A stretch of 31,770 nt of DNA from Prosthecobacter debontii (GTDB lineage Bacteria > Verrucomicrobiota > Verrucomicrobiia > Verrucomicrobiales > Akkermansiaceae): NCBI GenBank assembly GCA_945883455.1, contig CAMCXJ010000003.1:1-31770 (forward strand), written 5' to 3'. A program made the translations under genes and the position numbers. Of the stretch, positions 12,746 through 21,000 are shown piece by piece (position 1 is the first letter of the stretch; each line of letters begins with the position of its first letter). The notes under the pieces were generated by a model. The model made no database searches and had not been told where the DNA came from. It saw only the letters and a program-made list of their open reading frames with translations.

Positions 12746-12774
12746 CTTGAGTCTTGGGTCTTGCAGTCTTGCGT
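12746..12774 (-). repeat. Heptamer array (ACnCAAG units on minus strand), right arm in the gltB-gltD gap
   Basis: Read on the minus strand, this is four units ACGCAAG, ACTGCAAG, ACCCAAG and ACTCAAG, the inverted counterpart of 12641-12678. In gltBD mRNA the arms could pair around a ~70-nt loop between the two cistrons. Confidence 0.7.
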
Positions 12775-12835
12775 CTCCCCCCCGCCTTATCAATAAACTC
12801 ACTCTCACCTTCCAACTTCTAAACACCAACTGAAC

Positions 12836-14329
12836 ATGGGAAAGCCAACTGCATTCATGGAAATCTCTCGTAAGACAGATTCCGAAATCGCTCCGATCGA
12901 ACGCCTTAAGAATTGGAAAGAGTTTAAAATCCACGGTGAGGATAAGGAGCGCCGTGCACAAGGAGCGCGTTGTATGGACTGCGGCACGCCCTTCTGCCAC
13001 ACTGGGAATATAGTCGCAGGAATGGCCTCAGGCTGCCCGGTCAACAACCTGATTCCCGAATGGAATGATCTTGTCTTCCGCGGCCGCTGGAAGGAGGCGC
13101 TAGAACGCCTTCATAAGACCAACAATTTCCCTGAGTTTACCGGGCGTGTCTGCCCCGCACCCTGTGAGGGCTCATGTGTTTTGGGTCTGATTGAATTACC
13201 CGTTACCATTAAGAACAACGAATGTGCCATCATCGATAAAGGATGGGACGAAGGCTGGGTCATCCCCCGTATCCCAGAAAAACGCACTGGGAAAAAGGTG
13301 GCAGTGGTCGGCTCTGGTCCCGCGGGTCTCGCGTGTGCCGACCAGCTCAATCAAGCGGGTCACCATGTCACTGTTTTCGAACGTGAAGACCGCATCGGCG
13401 GATTACTGATGTATGGCATTCCTAACATGAAGTTAGACAAAGAGGATGTAGTCCAGCGTCGTGTGAACTTACTGGCGGAGGAAGGAATTGTTTTCAAAAC
13501 TAGCATCCACATTGGTAAAGACTCGAAATGGACAGCGGAGAAGCTCCGTAAGGATTTTGATGGTATCGTTCTTTGCTGCGGCGCCACGTTGGGTCGTGAT
13601 CTACCTATTGAAAATAGGGATGCAAATGGCGTTCATCTAGCGATGGAATTTCTTACGAACAACACCCGCTACCAACTCGACCACGGCTTCGACGGTTCAA
13701 TACCCGAGCTAAATGCGAAAGGCAGAGACGTAGTAGTGATCGGTGGGGGTGATACTGGAACTGACTGCGTAGGAACCAGCTTACGCCACGGTTGTAATAG
13801 TGTCATCCAGCTGGAAATTATGCCCATGCTGCCGATGGAGCGTTCCGCCGATAATCCATGGCCCGAGTGGCCGAAGGTTTACAAAACGGATTACGGACAA
13901 CAAGAGGCCGCTGCTGTGCAAGGTCAAGATCCTCGCCATTATCTCATTCAGACAAAGCGCTTCATCAAAGATGCAGCGGGTAATTTATCTGGACTGGAAA
14001 TTTGTGATATTGAATGGGTGCACGAAAACGGCCGGTTCATGCCGAAGGAAAAGGAAGGCACGGCCCGCGTGATTCCCGCCCAACTCGCCCTACTGGCCAT
14101 GGGTTTCCTCGGCCCAGAGAGCGACATCGTGAAACAGTTCGAGCTCGAAACCGACGCCCGCTCCAACGTCAAAGCGGACCACGGCAAATTCACCACCAAC
14201 TTGCCTGGCGTCTTCGCCGCAGGTGACATGCGCCGTGGCCAATCCCTCGTCGTCTGGGCCATCAACGAAGGCCGCGGAGCCGCACGTGAGTGCGACCGCT
14301 TCCTGATGGGAGTGACGAACTTGCCTTAA
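12836..14329 (+). CDS. gltD: Glutamate synthase (NADPH) small subunit
   Basis: GltD is the FAD/NADPH flavoprotein that passes electrons through two 4Fe-4S clusters to GltB. The 497-residue protein has the N-terminal cysteine clusters (C-M-D-C-G-T-P-F-C near residue 45 and CPAPCEGSCVLG near 105), an FAD-binding GxGxxG (VVGSGPAGLACADQL), the GGLLMYGIPNMKLD motif, a second nucleotide-binding site VIGGGDTGTDCVGTS, and the C-terminal GVFAAGDMRRGQSLVVWAI that closes the FAD site. The ATG at 12836 has no clear Shine-Dalgarno. It follows gltB after a 200-bp repeat-filled gap, longer than usual for this operon. The first two thirds look AT-richer in third codon positions than the last third (from about 14020). 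Confidence 0.97.
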   Translation: MGKPTAFMEISRKTDSEIAPIERLKNWKEFKIHGEDKERRAQGARCMDCGTPFCHTGNIVAGMASGCPVNNLIPEWNDLVFRGRWKEALERLHKTNNFPEFTGRVCPAPCEGSCVLGLIELPVTIKNNECAIIDKGWDEGWVIPRIPEKRTGKKVAVVGSGPAGLACADQLNQAGHHVTVFEREDRIGGLLMYGIPNMKLDKEDVVQRRVNLLAEEGIVFKTSIHIGKDSKWTAEKLRKDFDGIVLCCGATLGRDLPIENRDANGVHLAMEFLTNNTRYQLDHGFDGSIPELNAKGRDVVVIGGGDTGTDCVGTSLRHGCNSVIQLEIMPMLPMERSADNPWPEWPKVYKTDYGQQEAAAVQGQDPRHYLIQTKRFIKDAAGNLSGLEICDIEWVHENGRFMPKEKEGTARVIPAQLALLAMGFLGPESDIVKQFELETDARSNVKADHGKFTTNLPGVFAAGDMRRGQSLVVWAINEGRGAARECDRFLMGVTNLP

Positions 14330-14336
14330 ATCACCT

Positions 14337-15245
14337 TCAGCGAAGCCGGAAGATGAACGGGGGCCCCGACTTGGTCGGAGGCGGAGGTTCGAGGAGCCGG
14401 TTGACCTCTATCCAGAGCTCGGTTACCTGCTGAAAACGGTTTGCGGGATTGCGCTGCAGGCAGCGGATCACAAGGTCGTCGATGCGTGGGTCTAGGTTTG
14501 GAACGAGCTTGGAAGGGACGACGAACGAGCCGCGGGGCAGGACTCGCGTAAGGAGTTTGTAGATCATCATTCCGAGGGAGTAGATATCGGCGCGGTGATC
14601 GACGGGGTATCCCGTCTCGAGCTGCTCCGGTGCCACGTAATCCATCGTGCCCATGGCGAGGTTGGTCTCGGTCATTTTCCGCCGGAAAAGTTCCTCGCCC
14701 ATGAGCCGCGCCAGCCCGAAATCGCCGACTTTTACGAGTCCGCTTTGGTCAAGCATCGTGTTGCCCGGGCGGAGATCCCGGTGGATAACTCCGTTCTCGT
14801 GCGCGTGGTTCAGGGCGGAGCATACCTGCGTGATGATCGCTAGGATCTCGCTGAGATCGAAACTCCGCGCGTTGATGAGCCGTTCGAAAATATCCCCTTC
14901 CACGAACTCCATCACGAGATAGAGCGCGGTTTCGGTTTCCAGAAACTCGTAGATGCCGATGATGTTCGGATGGCTGAGGCGCGCCATCGCCTTAGCCTCC
15001 TTCTTGAAGCTCGCGATGAGATCCGCATCGGTGCGCGGATCCACGGGCAGGATCTTCACGGCCGCGAGACGCTCCAACTTCGGGTGACGCGCCCGATAAT
15101 ACGTGCCCATTCCCCCGTGGCCGACAAAGGATAGGATTTCCAGATGCGGGATCTCTGCCTGCAACTCCGCGACGGTGGGCGGGACGAACTCCGCACCGAA
15201 GTAAGCGACTCCGGAGGGTGGTGGCGAATCTTCGGAACTGGTCAC
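14337..15245 (-). CDS. Serine/threonine protein kinase (PknB/Hanks type), cytosolic, HRDLRP variant
   Basis: This 302-residue protein is essentially one kinase domain. The glycine loop is GHGGMG (42-47), the ATP lysine K64 is in AAVKIL, the helix C Glu is near 83, the catalytic loop is HRDLRPGN (155-162), the metal ligand is D175 in DFG, and APE ends at 207 (VAPEQ). The catalytic-loop lysine normal for Ser/Thr kinases (HRDLKP) is arginine here, while all other key residues are kept. No transmembrane segment or sensor domain follows, unlike many PknB proteins. The start is GTG 15245. Its 3' end is only 7 bases from the gltD stop, so the two convergent transcripts probably overlap. Its target is unknown. 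Confidence 0.9.
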   Translation of the reverse strand: MTSSEDSPPPSGVAYFGAEFVPPTVAELQAEIPHLEILSFVGHGGMGTYYRARHPKLERLAAVKILPVDPRTDADLIASFKKEAKAMARLSHPNIIGIYEFLETETALYLVMEFVEGDIFERLINARSFDLSEILAIITQVCSALNHAHENGVIHRDLRPGNTMLDQSGLVKVGDFGLARLMGEELFRRKMTETNLAMGTMDYVAPEQLETGYPVDHRADIYSLGMMIYKLLTRVLPRGSFVVPSKLVPNLDPRIDDLVIRCLQRNPANRFQQVTELWIEVNRLLEPPPPTKSGPPFIFRLR

Positions 15246-15348
15246 GGAGGAAAGGGTTGGCGGAAAGGGCTAGGGGGAAAAACTATTACGCCGTATGAAT
15301 TACGGATCTCGGAAAGTCCAGACGAGACAAAAGGCGGGCAGATATGCT

Positions 15349-17910
15349 TTAGTGGGTAATGTTAAGCCAATTCTTTAGAAATGTTTCCCACTCTTGACGC
15401 CATCTTTCCTCGTCGCCGTGGACACGGGCGATCCAGCCGCGGTGGAAGGTGGAGCCGGCCAGGGGGAGCTTGCGGTAGGCGGGGCTGTGGTTGACAAGGA
15501 GAGGATCCTGGTCGGGCGGGGTGCGGGCCTGGAGCTTGTCGATGAGATTGGCGAAGCGGGTTTCGAGGAACTGGGGGCGGGCGGCTCCCTTGGGCTGGTG
15601 CAGGGAGCGGGGCGTGCCGAACTCGATGACGGGACGGTCGTCGGTGTTGAGGGGGTATTTCGCGAAAAGGTAAGCGGCGCGAGTGAGGTTGCCGCCGTAG
15701 AAAAGCAGGACGGTGCGCGGGTTGATCGAGACCATGAATTCTTGCATGTCGGGCGAGGGGGGCGGCGGCAGCGCTCCGGTGGCGGCAACCGGCAGCGGGG
15801 TGAGATCGGCGTGACCGACGAGCGCCGCAATCTCCGCGCCGGGCAGGAAATTCCCGCGCCAGAGGCTGACCTGCGGAAATACGGCAAGCATCGTATTTGC
15901 GATGACGCCGAATTCCTTTTCCGAAACCTGATACAGCGGTAGCCACTGCACGAACACGCCGCCGGGCTTGAGCCGTGCGCGGACGGTTTGGAAATGCTCG
16001 CGGCTGTAGAGGTTCCCGGTGCCGCGGCGGTAGGGGAGGAATAGGTCGGCGTTGATCATCGAGTATCGCTCGCGGTCCGCCATGAGGCGGTTGCGCCCGT
16101 CGCCGACGACCACGGAGGCGCGCGGGTCGGTGTAGAGGCCGTTGGTGAGGTCGAACCCTTCCGCCGTCTCGGTGAAATATTTCCGCGAGGCCTCGACGAC
16201 GCCGGGCGAAAGCTCGCTGGCGACGACCTTGCGGACGAGGGGGAAATCCTCGCGGTTCAGCGCCTCCCCGGCGGTGATGCCGGTGCCCATGCCGAGGAAA
16301 AACACGCTTTCGGTTTCCGGCCAGGCGAGCAGCGGGATGCGCGCCTGATAGGTCTGCGGGCCATAGGCGTCGGTGGAGCCGAGGCTGTAGTTCGAGTTGA
16401 TGCGGATGCTGTAACGGCCCGGGTCGGTCTCGTTCACCGTGACCGTGCAATCGCTGCCTTCCCATGTCTCGACCACCCACCCGTTCTTTTCGGAGCACGC
16501 CGGAGCGGGGAGCTTGGAGGGGTCGAGCCCGGTGAACAGCAGGACGAGCATGGCGACAGCCGCCACTCTAACAGCGTGTGTGGCGCGGCTCCCGGAGGCG
16601 GGTGTGATGACCGCGAGCAGCAGGTAGATGGCGGCGATGAGCTGGACGGTGGGCCAAACGCCCAGTCCTCCCAACAGCAGGAAACCCGCGGCCAGCGAGC
16701 CGAGGATCGCCCCGACGGTGTTGACGGCGGAGAGGGTGCCGATGCTTTTCCCGGCGTGGGTGATGAACGCCTCCTCGCCTTTCATGAGCAGGGGAAACAC
16801 CGCGCCGAGCGGCAGGCAGGCCGGGGCGATGGCGGCGGCGGCCGTCGCGAAAAGCCGCAACACGTAACCCGCGAAGGCGGAGTTCGTGTCGAGCAATTCC
16901 ATCCCCCCGGTGACCGCCATGGAAACGAACGGGGTCAGCGCGAGGGCGGCGCCGCCGAGCGCGAACAGCCACAGCAGGATCCGGGCGGGCGGCATTCCGC
17001 CGCGCGCAAGCCGGGAGGCGATCCATGCACCCAGCGAGAGGCAGGCGAGAACTACGATGAGCACCGTAGCGAAGCCATAGACCGAGTTCACATGGATCTG
17101 CGCCATCATCCGCGTCCAGACGACCTCCAGCGCGAGGAGATTGAAGCCGGACAGGAACGCGAAGCCGACGATGAGCGGGCGCGGCATGGCCGAAGTTTCA
17201 CCGACCGGTTTCGTCACCGGAGCTTGCGGAGGATTCTGGAAACACTCGCGGCGCGAAAGCCGGAGCGCGATGAGGCCGGCGGCGACGGAGGCCAGCATGG
17301 CGGTCGCGCAGGTCATGCGGATTCCCACCAGCCAGATCAGCACGAAGGCCGTGGCAAACGCGCCGCAGGCCGCGCCGAGGGTGTTCACGGCGTACATCCG
17401 CGCCGTGGTCGCGCCGAAGTTTTCTTTCCTGCGTATCACCGCCTGGCCCAGCACCGGCAGCGTCCCGCCCATCAGGAAGGAGGCGGGAAACACCATCAGC
17501 AAGGTCAGGCCGAGCCGGAACAGCGTCAGCCCGAAGCCTTCGCCGAGCATCGGATAGACGCGCGGGATGATCACGGGAGCGATGAGCAAAACCAGCCCCG
17601 AGGCCGCGATGCCCAGCTCCAGCCACGCGTAGGTTCGCAGCGGGCGGGCGATGTTTCCGCAGCGCCTGCCCCATTGCCAGCCGCCCAGCGAGAGTCCGCC
17701 GAAAAACACCGCGAGCGTGAGCGCGGCGGCGTGCGAGGTGTTCCCTAACAGCAAACCCGCCTGCCGCATCCAGAGGATCTGATAGATCAGGCAGGCGAAG
17801 CCCGAAAGCCCGGCCATCAGCCAGAACAGCGCGCCGGGCGGCGGGGAGGGTGGCTCGGGTTCGGGTGCGGGTGCGGGCTCTGCGGGCTTTGTAGGTCGCT
17901 TTTGCTTCAT
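15349..17910 (-). CDS. Fused MFS-like membrane / spermidine synthase-like protein
   Basis: The 853-residue protein has a short Pro/Glu-rich cytosolic N-terminus (1-25), then a long series of hydrophobic helices (about 27-480) including GFACLIYQILWMRQAG and HVNSVYGFATVLIVVLACL. A soluble C-terminal domain follows, with a SAM/dcSAM-fold motif VFFLGMGTGITAGEALN (about 535-550), GDGRNRLM, NADLFLPY and LKPGGVFVQWLPLYQVS. This is the architecture of fused MFS/spermidine synthase proteins, common in Verrucomicrobia and Planctomycetes, whose substrate is generally unknown. GGGAG sits 8 bases upstream of the ATG at 17910. The adjacent DUF6288-type gene is on the same strand upstream, 97 bp away, so they may be cotranscribed. 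Confidence 0.85.
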   Translation of the reverse strand: MKQKRPTKPAEPAPAPEPEPPSPPPGALFWLMAGLSGFACLIYQILWMRQAGLLLGNTSHAAALTLAVFFGGLSLGGWQWGRRCGNIARPLRTYAWLELGIAASGLVLLIAPVIIPRVYPMLGEGFGLTLFRLGLTLLMVFPASFLMGGTLPVLGQAVIRRKENFGATTARMYAVNTLGAACGAFATAFVLIWLVGIRMTCATAMLASVAAGLIALRLSRRECFQNPPQAPVTKPVGETSAMPRPLIVGFAFLSGFNLLALEVVWTRMMAQIHVNSVYGFATVLIVVLACLSLGAWIASRLARGGMPPARILLWLFALGGAALALTPFVSMAVTGGMELLDTNSAFAGYVLRLFATAAAAIAPACLPLGAVFPLLMKGEEAFITHAGKSIGTLSAVNTVGAILGSLAAGFLLLGGLGVWPTVQLIAAIYLLLAVITPASGSRATHAVRVAAVAMLVLLFTGLDPSKLPAPACSEKNGWVVETWEGSDCTVTVNETDPGRYSIRINSNYSLGSTDAYGPQTYQARIPLLAWPETESVFFLGMGTGITAGEALNREDFPLVRKVVASELSPGVVEASRKYFTETAEGFDLTNGLYTDPRASVVVGDGRNRLMADRERYSMINADLFLPYRRGTGNLYSREHFQTVRARLKPGGVFVQWLPLYQVSEKEFGVIANTMLAVFPQVSLWRGNFLPGAEIAALVGHADLTPLPVAATGALPPPPSPDMQEFMVSINPRTVLLFYGGNLTRAAYLFAKYPLNTDDRPVIEFGTPRSLHQPKGAARPQFLETRFANLIDKLQARTPPDQDPLLVNHSPAYRKLPLAGSTFHRGWIARVHGDEERWRQEWETFLKNWLNITH

Positions 17911-17954
17911 GGTTCAGGCTCCCGCTGTCCGTCTGTGATCGGATCACTTCGGCG

Positions 17955-17998
17955 GGGGACAGAATGTCCCCGCGACGGACTGGGACTGCAAGTCCCAG
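17955..17998. repeat. Twin perfect palindromes with 3-nt loops (REP-like element)
   Basis: The first hairpin has stems GGGGACA (17955-17961) and TGTCCCC (17965-17971) around GAA. The second has 8-bp stems CTGGGACT (17980-17987) and AGTCCCAG (17991-17998) around GCA. They are 8 bases apart and fill the gap between two minus-strand genes. Neither is followed by a T-tract, which argues against simple terminators. Twin short-loop GC-rich palindromes are typical of REP/BIME-type elements mobilised by REP-associated transposases. Confidence 0.65.
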
Positions 17999-18007
17999 CC
18001 ACGCTCA

Positions 18008-20761
18008 TCATTGCCTGACGTAAACGTGATAACCGCAGTGCCAGTCCGGAGGCAACGTGGCGGTGGCGTCTTCCTCGGTCTGCGGAACGGCGTTGAAGCC
18101 GCCGCGCTCGATGATGAGGAATTCCACCCCCTCGACGGTGCGGACTTCCATCTTAAGCGCCTGGTCGTCGTTGACGCCGATGAGCGTGTCGCCGGTCCAG
18201 AAGTAGCCGCCGAAGAACCTAGATTTCTCGACTTTTCCTCCGTCCGCCAGATGCAGGAAATCCTTCGGCTTGTCGACCTTGATCGGCCTGGCGCCTTTGG
18301 TGCCCTTGAGGAACGCCTCGATCCGTGCATTGATTTCCGAGGGGTTGTTGGGCTGAGGATAAACGGCCCACGCCCAGTTGCCAATGACGGCCGGGTTCGC
18401 CTCGAATTTCCCGCTGTAGGGATACATGTCGGAATCCTTGCCGCTGACGTGCGAGGCGAGCGTGGTCCGCGGCAGCTTTTTCACATAGTCATCGCCGCCG
18501 GGCAGGGCCAGCAGCACGTTGCCGATGCGGGAGCGGATCGTCTTCGCGCCTCCGCCGAAGACTGCGCCGGTGTTGGGTTCCGTCACCACGGACGGGAATT
18601 CCTCGTAGGTTTTTTTCAGGAGCGGATCAGCGAAATCCTTCACCTCCGGGCTGGCGGCCTTCATCGCTTCGGTGATGGCGGCCAGGGTTTTGGTGGTGGC
18701 CGCGTCCACCCTGAGCGAGGAGGATTTCACGATGATTGCGGGCAGCACGGTCTTGTAGTGCGCGGGGTCAGTGGAAATTTTCGCGAGAGCGACCACCGCC
18801 GAGGTCTGGAGCCAGGTGCAGTCGTAGTCGAGGAACTCCAGCAGGCGGTCGCGGTGCGGCGCGATGACAGCCGGGCCGCCGCGGGCGAGGGCATCGATGG
18901 CATGGTATGCGACCCACCAGGACTCGTCCGGGTTCTCGATCATGCGGCCCGCCAGGTCGAACATTTCCGGCGTGATCTTGTCGGTGGAAATGGGGCTGCC
19001 CTTGAACATGCCGGTCAGCGCCAAGAGTCCGGCCTGCCTGAGCCGCGGATCCTCCGATTTCAGGAGCGGGACGATCAGCTCCACCTTGCCGCGTTTCACG
19101 ACCTGATCCATCGCGAGGCTGCGGAGGTCGTATTCCGGGTGCTGGATGTAGCGGAGAATGGTTTCGTCCGTGAGGTTCGGATCGTTCATTTTCGTGATCA
19201 CCGCGAGCGAGGCACCGTTCTCGATGGTCTCGTTCATCAGGTCTTCGAGGGTCAGCCCGTCGCCGCCGGGGATGGGTTCGATAGAGTGGAAGGCGTCGTC
19301 CGCCGCATTTCCCCAAGGGCGTGGGATGGGCATGGACTTCGCCCACTTGCTGCGGGGCGCGCCGAGGAGCTGGAGGTGCTTGCGCGGATAGGTGTAGGTG
19401 AGGGCGAAAAAGGTGCCCCAGTCCATGTTCTCCTCGGTGGCGGAGCGGTCGTAGCGGTCGTCCATGCCCGCGATGCCAATGCTGCCGTCGAAGCGGCGGG
19501 AGAGATCCATCACCCAGCGGCGTGTGTCCATGTAGGAGCGATAGGGAGTGGGGCGTTTCTCGCGCATCTGGCTGACGGCCGCGTGGTGCCAGATCTCGCC
19601 CATGCCGCCGCCGGTGTGCGCGGCGTGGAACCAGTTCGTGGCGTAAAAGGCTTTCATCGACGAGTTGTCGCGCGCCTTGGCATAGACCGATTTCTCTCTC
19701 TCAGGATCGACCATTGCCGCCGCCGCGAGACCCATCGCAAGGCCGCTGGTCTTGCCGTTGTCGCGGAAGCCGCCCTCGGGATAGGTGTTGCCGTAAGCGA
19801 CATTGCCGTGCCCGGCGTAGCGGTAGAACTGCGACCAAGCCTCATCGAACATGTATTTGTCCACCTCTACGCCGCAGAGCTTGGCCATTACTAGGAAAGT
19901 CATGCAGTTCACGCCGGAGGCATGGACCTGGCCGGAACCCACCGAGTAGGTAAAGGCCGCCGGTGCGCCGCGCCCGCTCCAGCCGCCGCTATACATGTGT
20001 GACTTCAGCGCCTCGGTCTCCTGTTTGATGATGGGAAGCACGCTCTGGTCGCCGGTGCGGAGATAATACTCGCAAAGCCCCCAACCCATGTAACCTCTCG
20101 ACCAATTCATCCCGCCGAGATCCTTGACGTCCTTCATCCAGCGCTTGACCACCTCGAGATCCTTTTCCTCACCTGTGGAGAGTAGGAAAATGACGGAGCC
20201 CCACTTCGGCTTGTCCTGTTTGGCGATGAGATCCGCGAGATTGCGGACGATCTTGTCGGACTTCGGGCAGTTCACCGGCCATGTCTTGCTGTAGGCGCCC
20301 ATCACCGGGATGTTCACCGTGACATCGCCGGTGTCTTTAATTTTCAGAACGACCTTCCCGTCCTTCACCTCCGCCTCGGTGACGATGTCGCCGAGGATGA
20401 TGCGCGGATCGGTGTCCTTGAGCGTCACTCCGTTGATGCTCTCGATGATCTGGCCTTTCTGGAGCTTGCCGGTCTTTTCGGCAGGGGAGCCCGGCTCCAC
20501 ATTATTGATCTGCATGGTCATGCCCGGGCGACCCAAGCTGATGCCGATACCGACGGGCCCGAGATTCTTCACCAGCCACGGTCCCCTGTCGGTCACATTG
20601 GGAAAGGGATTGAAAAGCGGTGTCGTGCCCGGCGAGTAGTAGGCGGGTTGCGCGTTTGCGGCCTGGTTCCTCTGCGCCCAGGACTTCGACGAGAGCGCCA
20701 GCGTGATCACCGCGGCTACGGTGCCTAAGTTCCTTAAAAAATGAGGATGCTTTGATTTCAT
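18008..20761 (-). CDS. Large exported PDZ/HEAT-repeat protein (DUF6288 type)
   Basis: This 917-residue protein starts with a signal peptide (MKSKHPHFLRNLGTVAAVIT... ending near SWAQ). A PDZ-like domain follows at about residues 70-115 (QINNVEPGSPAEKTGKLQKG, then IIESINGVTL). A long alpha-helical toroid-like region (about 170-480) has W/H/G-rich motifs (GGMNWSRGYMGWGLCEYY, NYPEGG-like GNTYPEGGF, HAAHTGGGMGEIWHHA). HEAT-like repeats cover about 540-720 (HPEYDLRSLAMDQVVKRGKV, LLKSEDPRLRQAGLLAL). I recognise this as the DUF6288-type secreted proteins seen in Verrucomicrobia. The function is unknown, and a role in polymer or sulfated-glycan use has no support here. ATG 20761 is preferred over an in-frame TTG at 20797 because it places the signal peptide at the N-terminus. 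Confidence 0.75.
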   Translation of the reverse strand: MKSKHPHFLRNLGTVAAVITLALSSKSWAQRNQAANAQPAYYSPGTTPLFNPFPNVTDRGPWLVKNLGPVGIGISLGRPGMTMQINNVEPGSPAEKTGKLQKGQIIESINGVTLKDTDPRIILGDIVTEAEVKDGKVVLKIKDTGDVTVNIPVMGAYSKTWPVNCPKSDKIVRNLADLIAKQDKPKWGSVIFLLSTGEEKDLEVVKRWMKDVKDLGGMNWSRGYMGWGLCEYYLRTGDQSVLPIIKQETEALKSHMYSGGWSGRGAPAAFTYSVGSGQVHASGVNCMTFLVMAKLCGVEVDKYMFDEAWSQFYRYAGHGNVAYGNTYPEGGFRDNGKTSGLAMGLAAAAMVDPEREKSVYAKARDNSSMKAFYATNWFHAAHTGGGMGEIWHHAAVSQMREKRPTPYRSYMDTRRWVMDLSRRFDGSIGIAGMDDRYDRSATEENMDWGTFFALTYTYPRKHLQLLGAPRSKWAKSMPIPRPWGNAADDAFHSIEPIPGGDGLTLEDLMNETIENGASLAVITKMNDPNLTDETILRYIQHPEYDLRSLAMDQVVKRGKVELIVPLLKSEDPRLRQAGLLALTGMFKGSPISTDKITPEMFDLAGRMIENPDESWWVAYHAIDALARGGPAVIAPHRDRLLEFLDYDCTWLQTSAVVALAKISTDPAHYKTVLPAIIVKSSSLRVDAATTKTLAAITEAMKAASPEVKDFADPLLKKTYEEFPSVVTEPNTGAVFGGGAKTIRSRIGNVLLALPGGDDYVKKLPRTTLASHVSGKDSDMYPYSGKFEANPAVIGNWAWAVYPQPNNPSEINARIEAFLKGTKGARPIKVDKPKDFLHLADGGKVEKSRFFGGYFWTGDTLIGVNDDQALKMEVRTVEGVEFLIIERGGFNAVPQTEEDATATLPPDWHCGYHVYVRQ

Positions 20762-20858
20762 GTCCTTGATGTTGCAGTGGTAAACTAGTGACCGCAATCA
20801 GGAAGGGAAGGATAAAGGATCGTTTCCGGAAGAGTTCATCTCCGAAAAACCTCTGCGC

Positions 20859-20887
20859 TTGCCAGCGCCCGCCCAGCTACTTATGTA
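20859..20887 (+). promoter_or_regulatory. Sigma70-type promoter for the CAT tRNA
   Basis: TTGCCA (20859-20864) and TATGTA (20882-20887) are separated by exactly 17 bases and lie about 40 bases upstream of the tRNA. This is the best promoter match in the window. Confidence 0.6.
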
Positions 20888-20898
20888 TCCTCCGAGCG

Positions 20899-20919
20899 GC
20901 GCGGAAAAACCTTCCGCGC
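20899..20919 (+). other. Strong hairpin in the 5' leader of the CAT tRNA
   Basis: A perfect 8-bp inverted repeat (GCGCGGAA at 20899-20906, TTCCGCGC at 20912-20919, loop AAACC) ends 8 bases before the mature tRNA 5' end and lies downstream of the predicted promoter, so it would be in the primary transcript. It could affect RNase P processing or act as a barrier between the divergent genes. Confidence 0.6.
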
Positions 20920-20927
20920 ACAAACTG

Positions 20928-21000
20928 GGGCCTGTAGCTCAGCGGTCAGAGCAGGGGACTCATAATCCTTTGGTCGTGGGTTCAAACCCCACCGGGCCCA
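20928..21000 (+). tRNA. tRNA with anticodon CAT (elongator Met or lysidine-type Ile2)
   Basis: A complete cloverleaf can be drawn. The acceptor GGGCCTG pairs with CGGGCCC at 20993-20999, the D stem is GCTC/GAGC, the anticodon stem GGGGA/TCCTT surrounds loop CTCATAA (anticodon CAT), and the T arm is GTGGG-TTCAAAC-CCCAC, with discriminator A at 21000. The CCA end is not fully encoded (CCT follows). The sequence around the anticodon and variable loop resembles bacterial tRNA-Ile2 (CAU, modified by TilS) about as well as elongator tRNA-Met, so the isotype is left open. It is not an initiator: the three G-C pairs in the anticodon stem are missing and position 1-72 is paired. Confidence 0.92.

Noticed and set aside
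16576..19894. Long plus-strand open frames (16576-17748 and 18011-19894)
   Set aside because: They lie antisense to the fused MFS/spermidine synthase and DUF6288-type genes, have biased composition and no recognisable domain.
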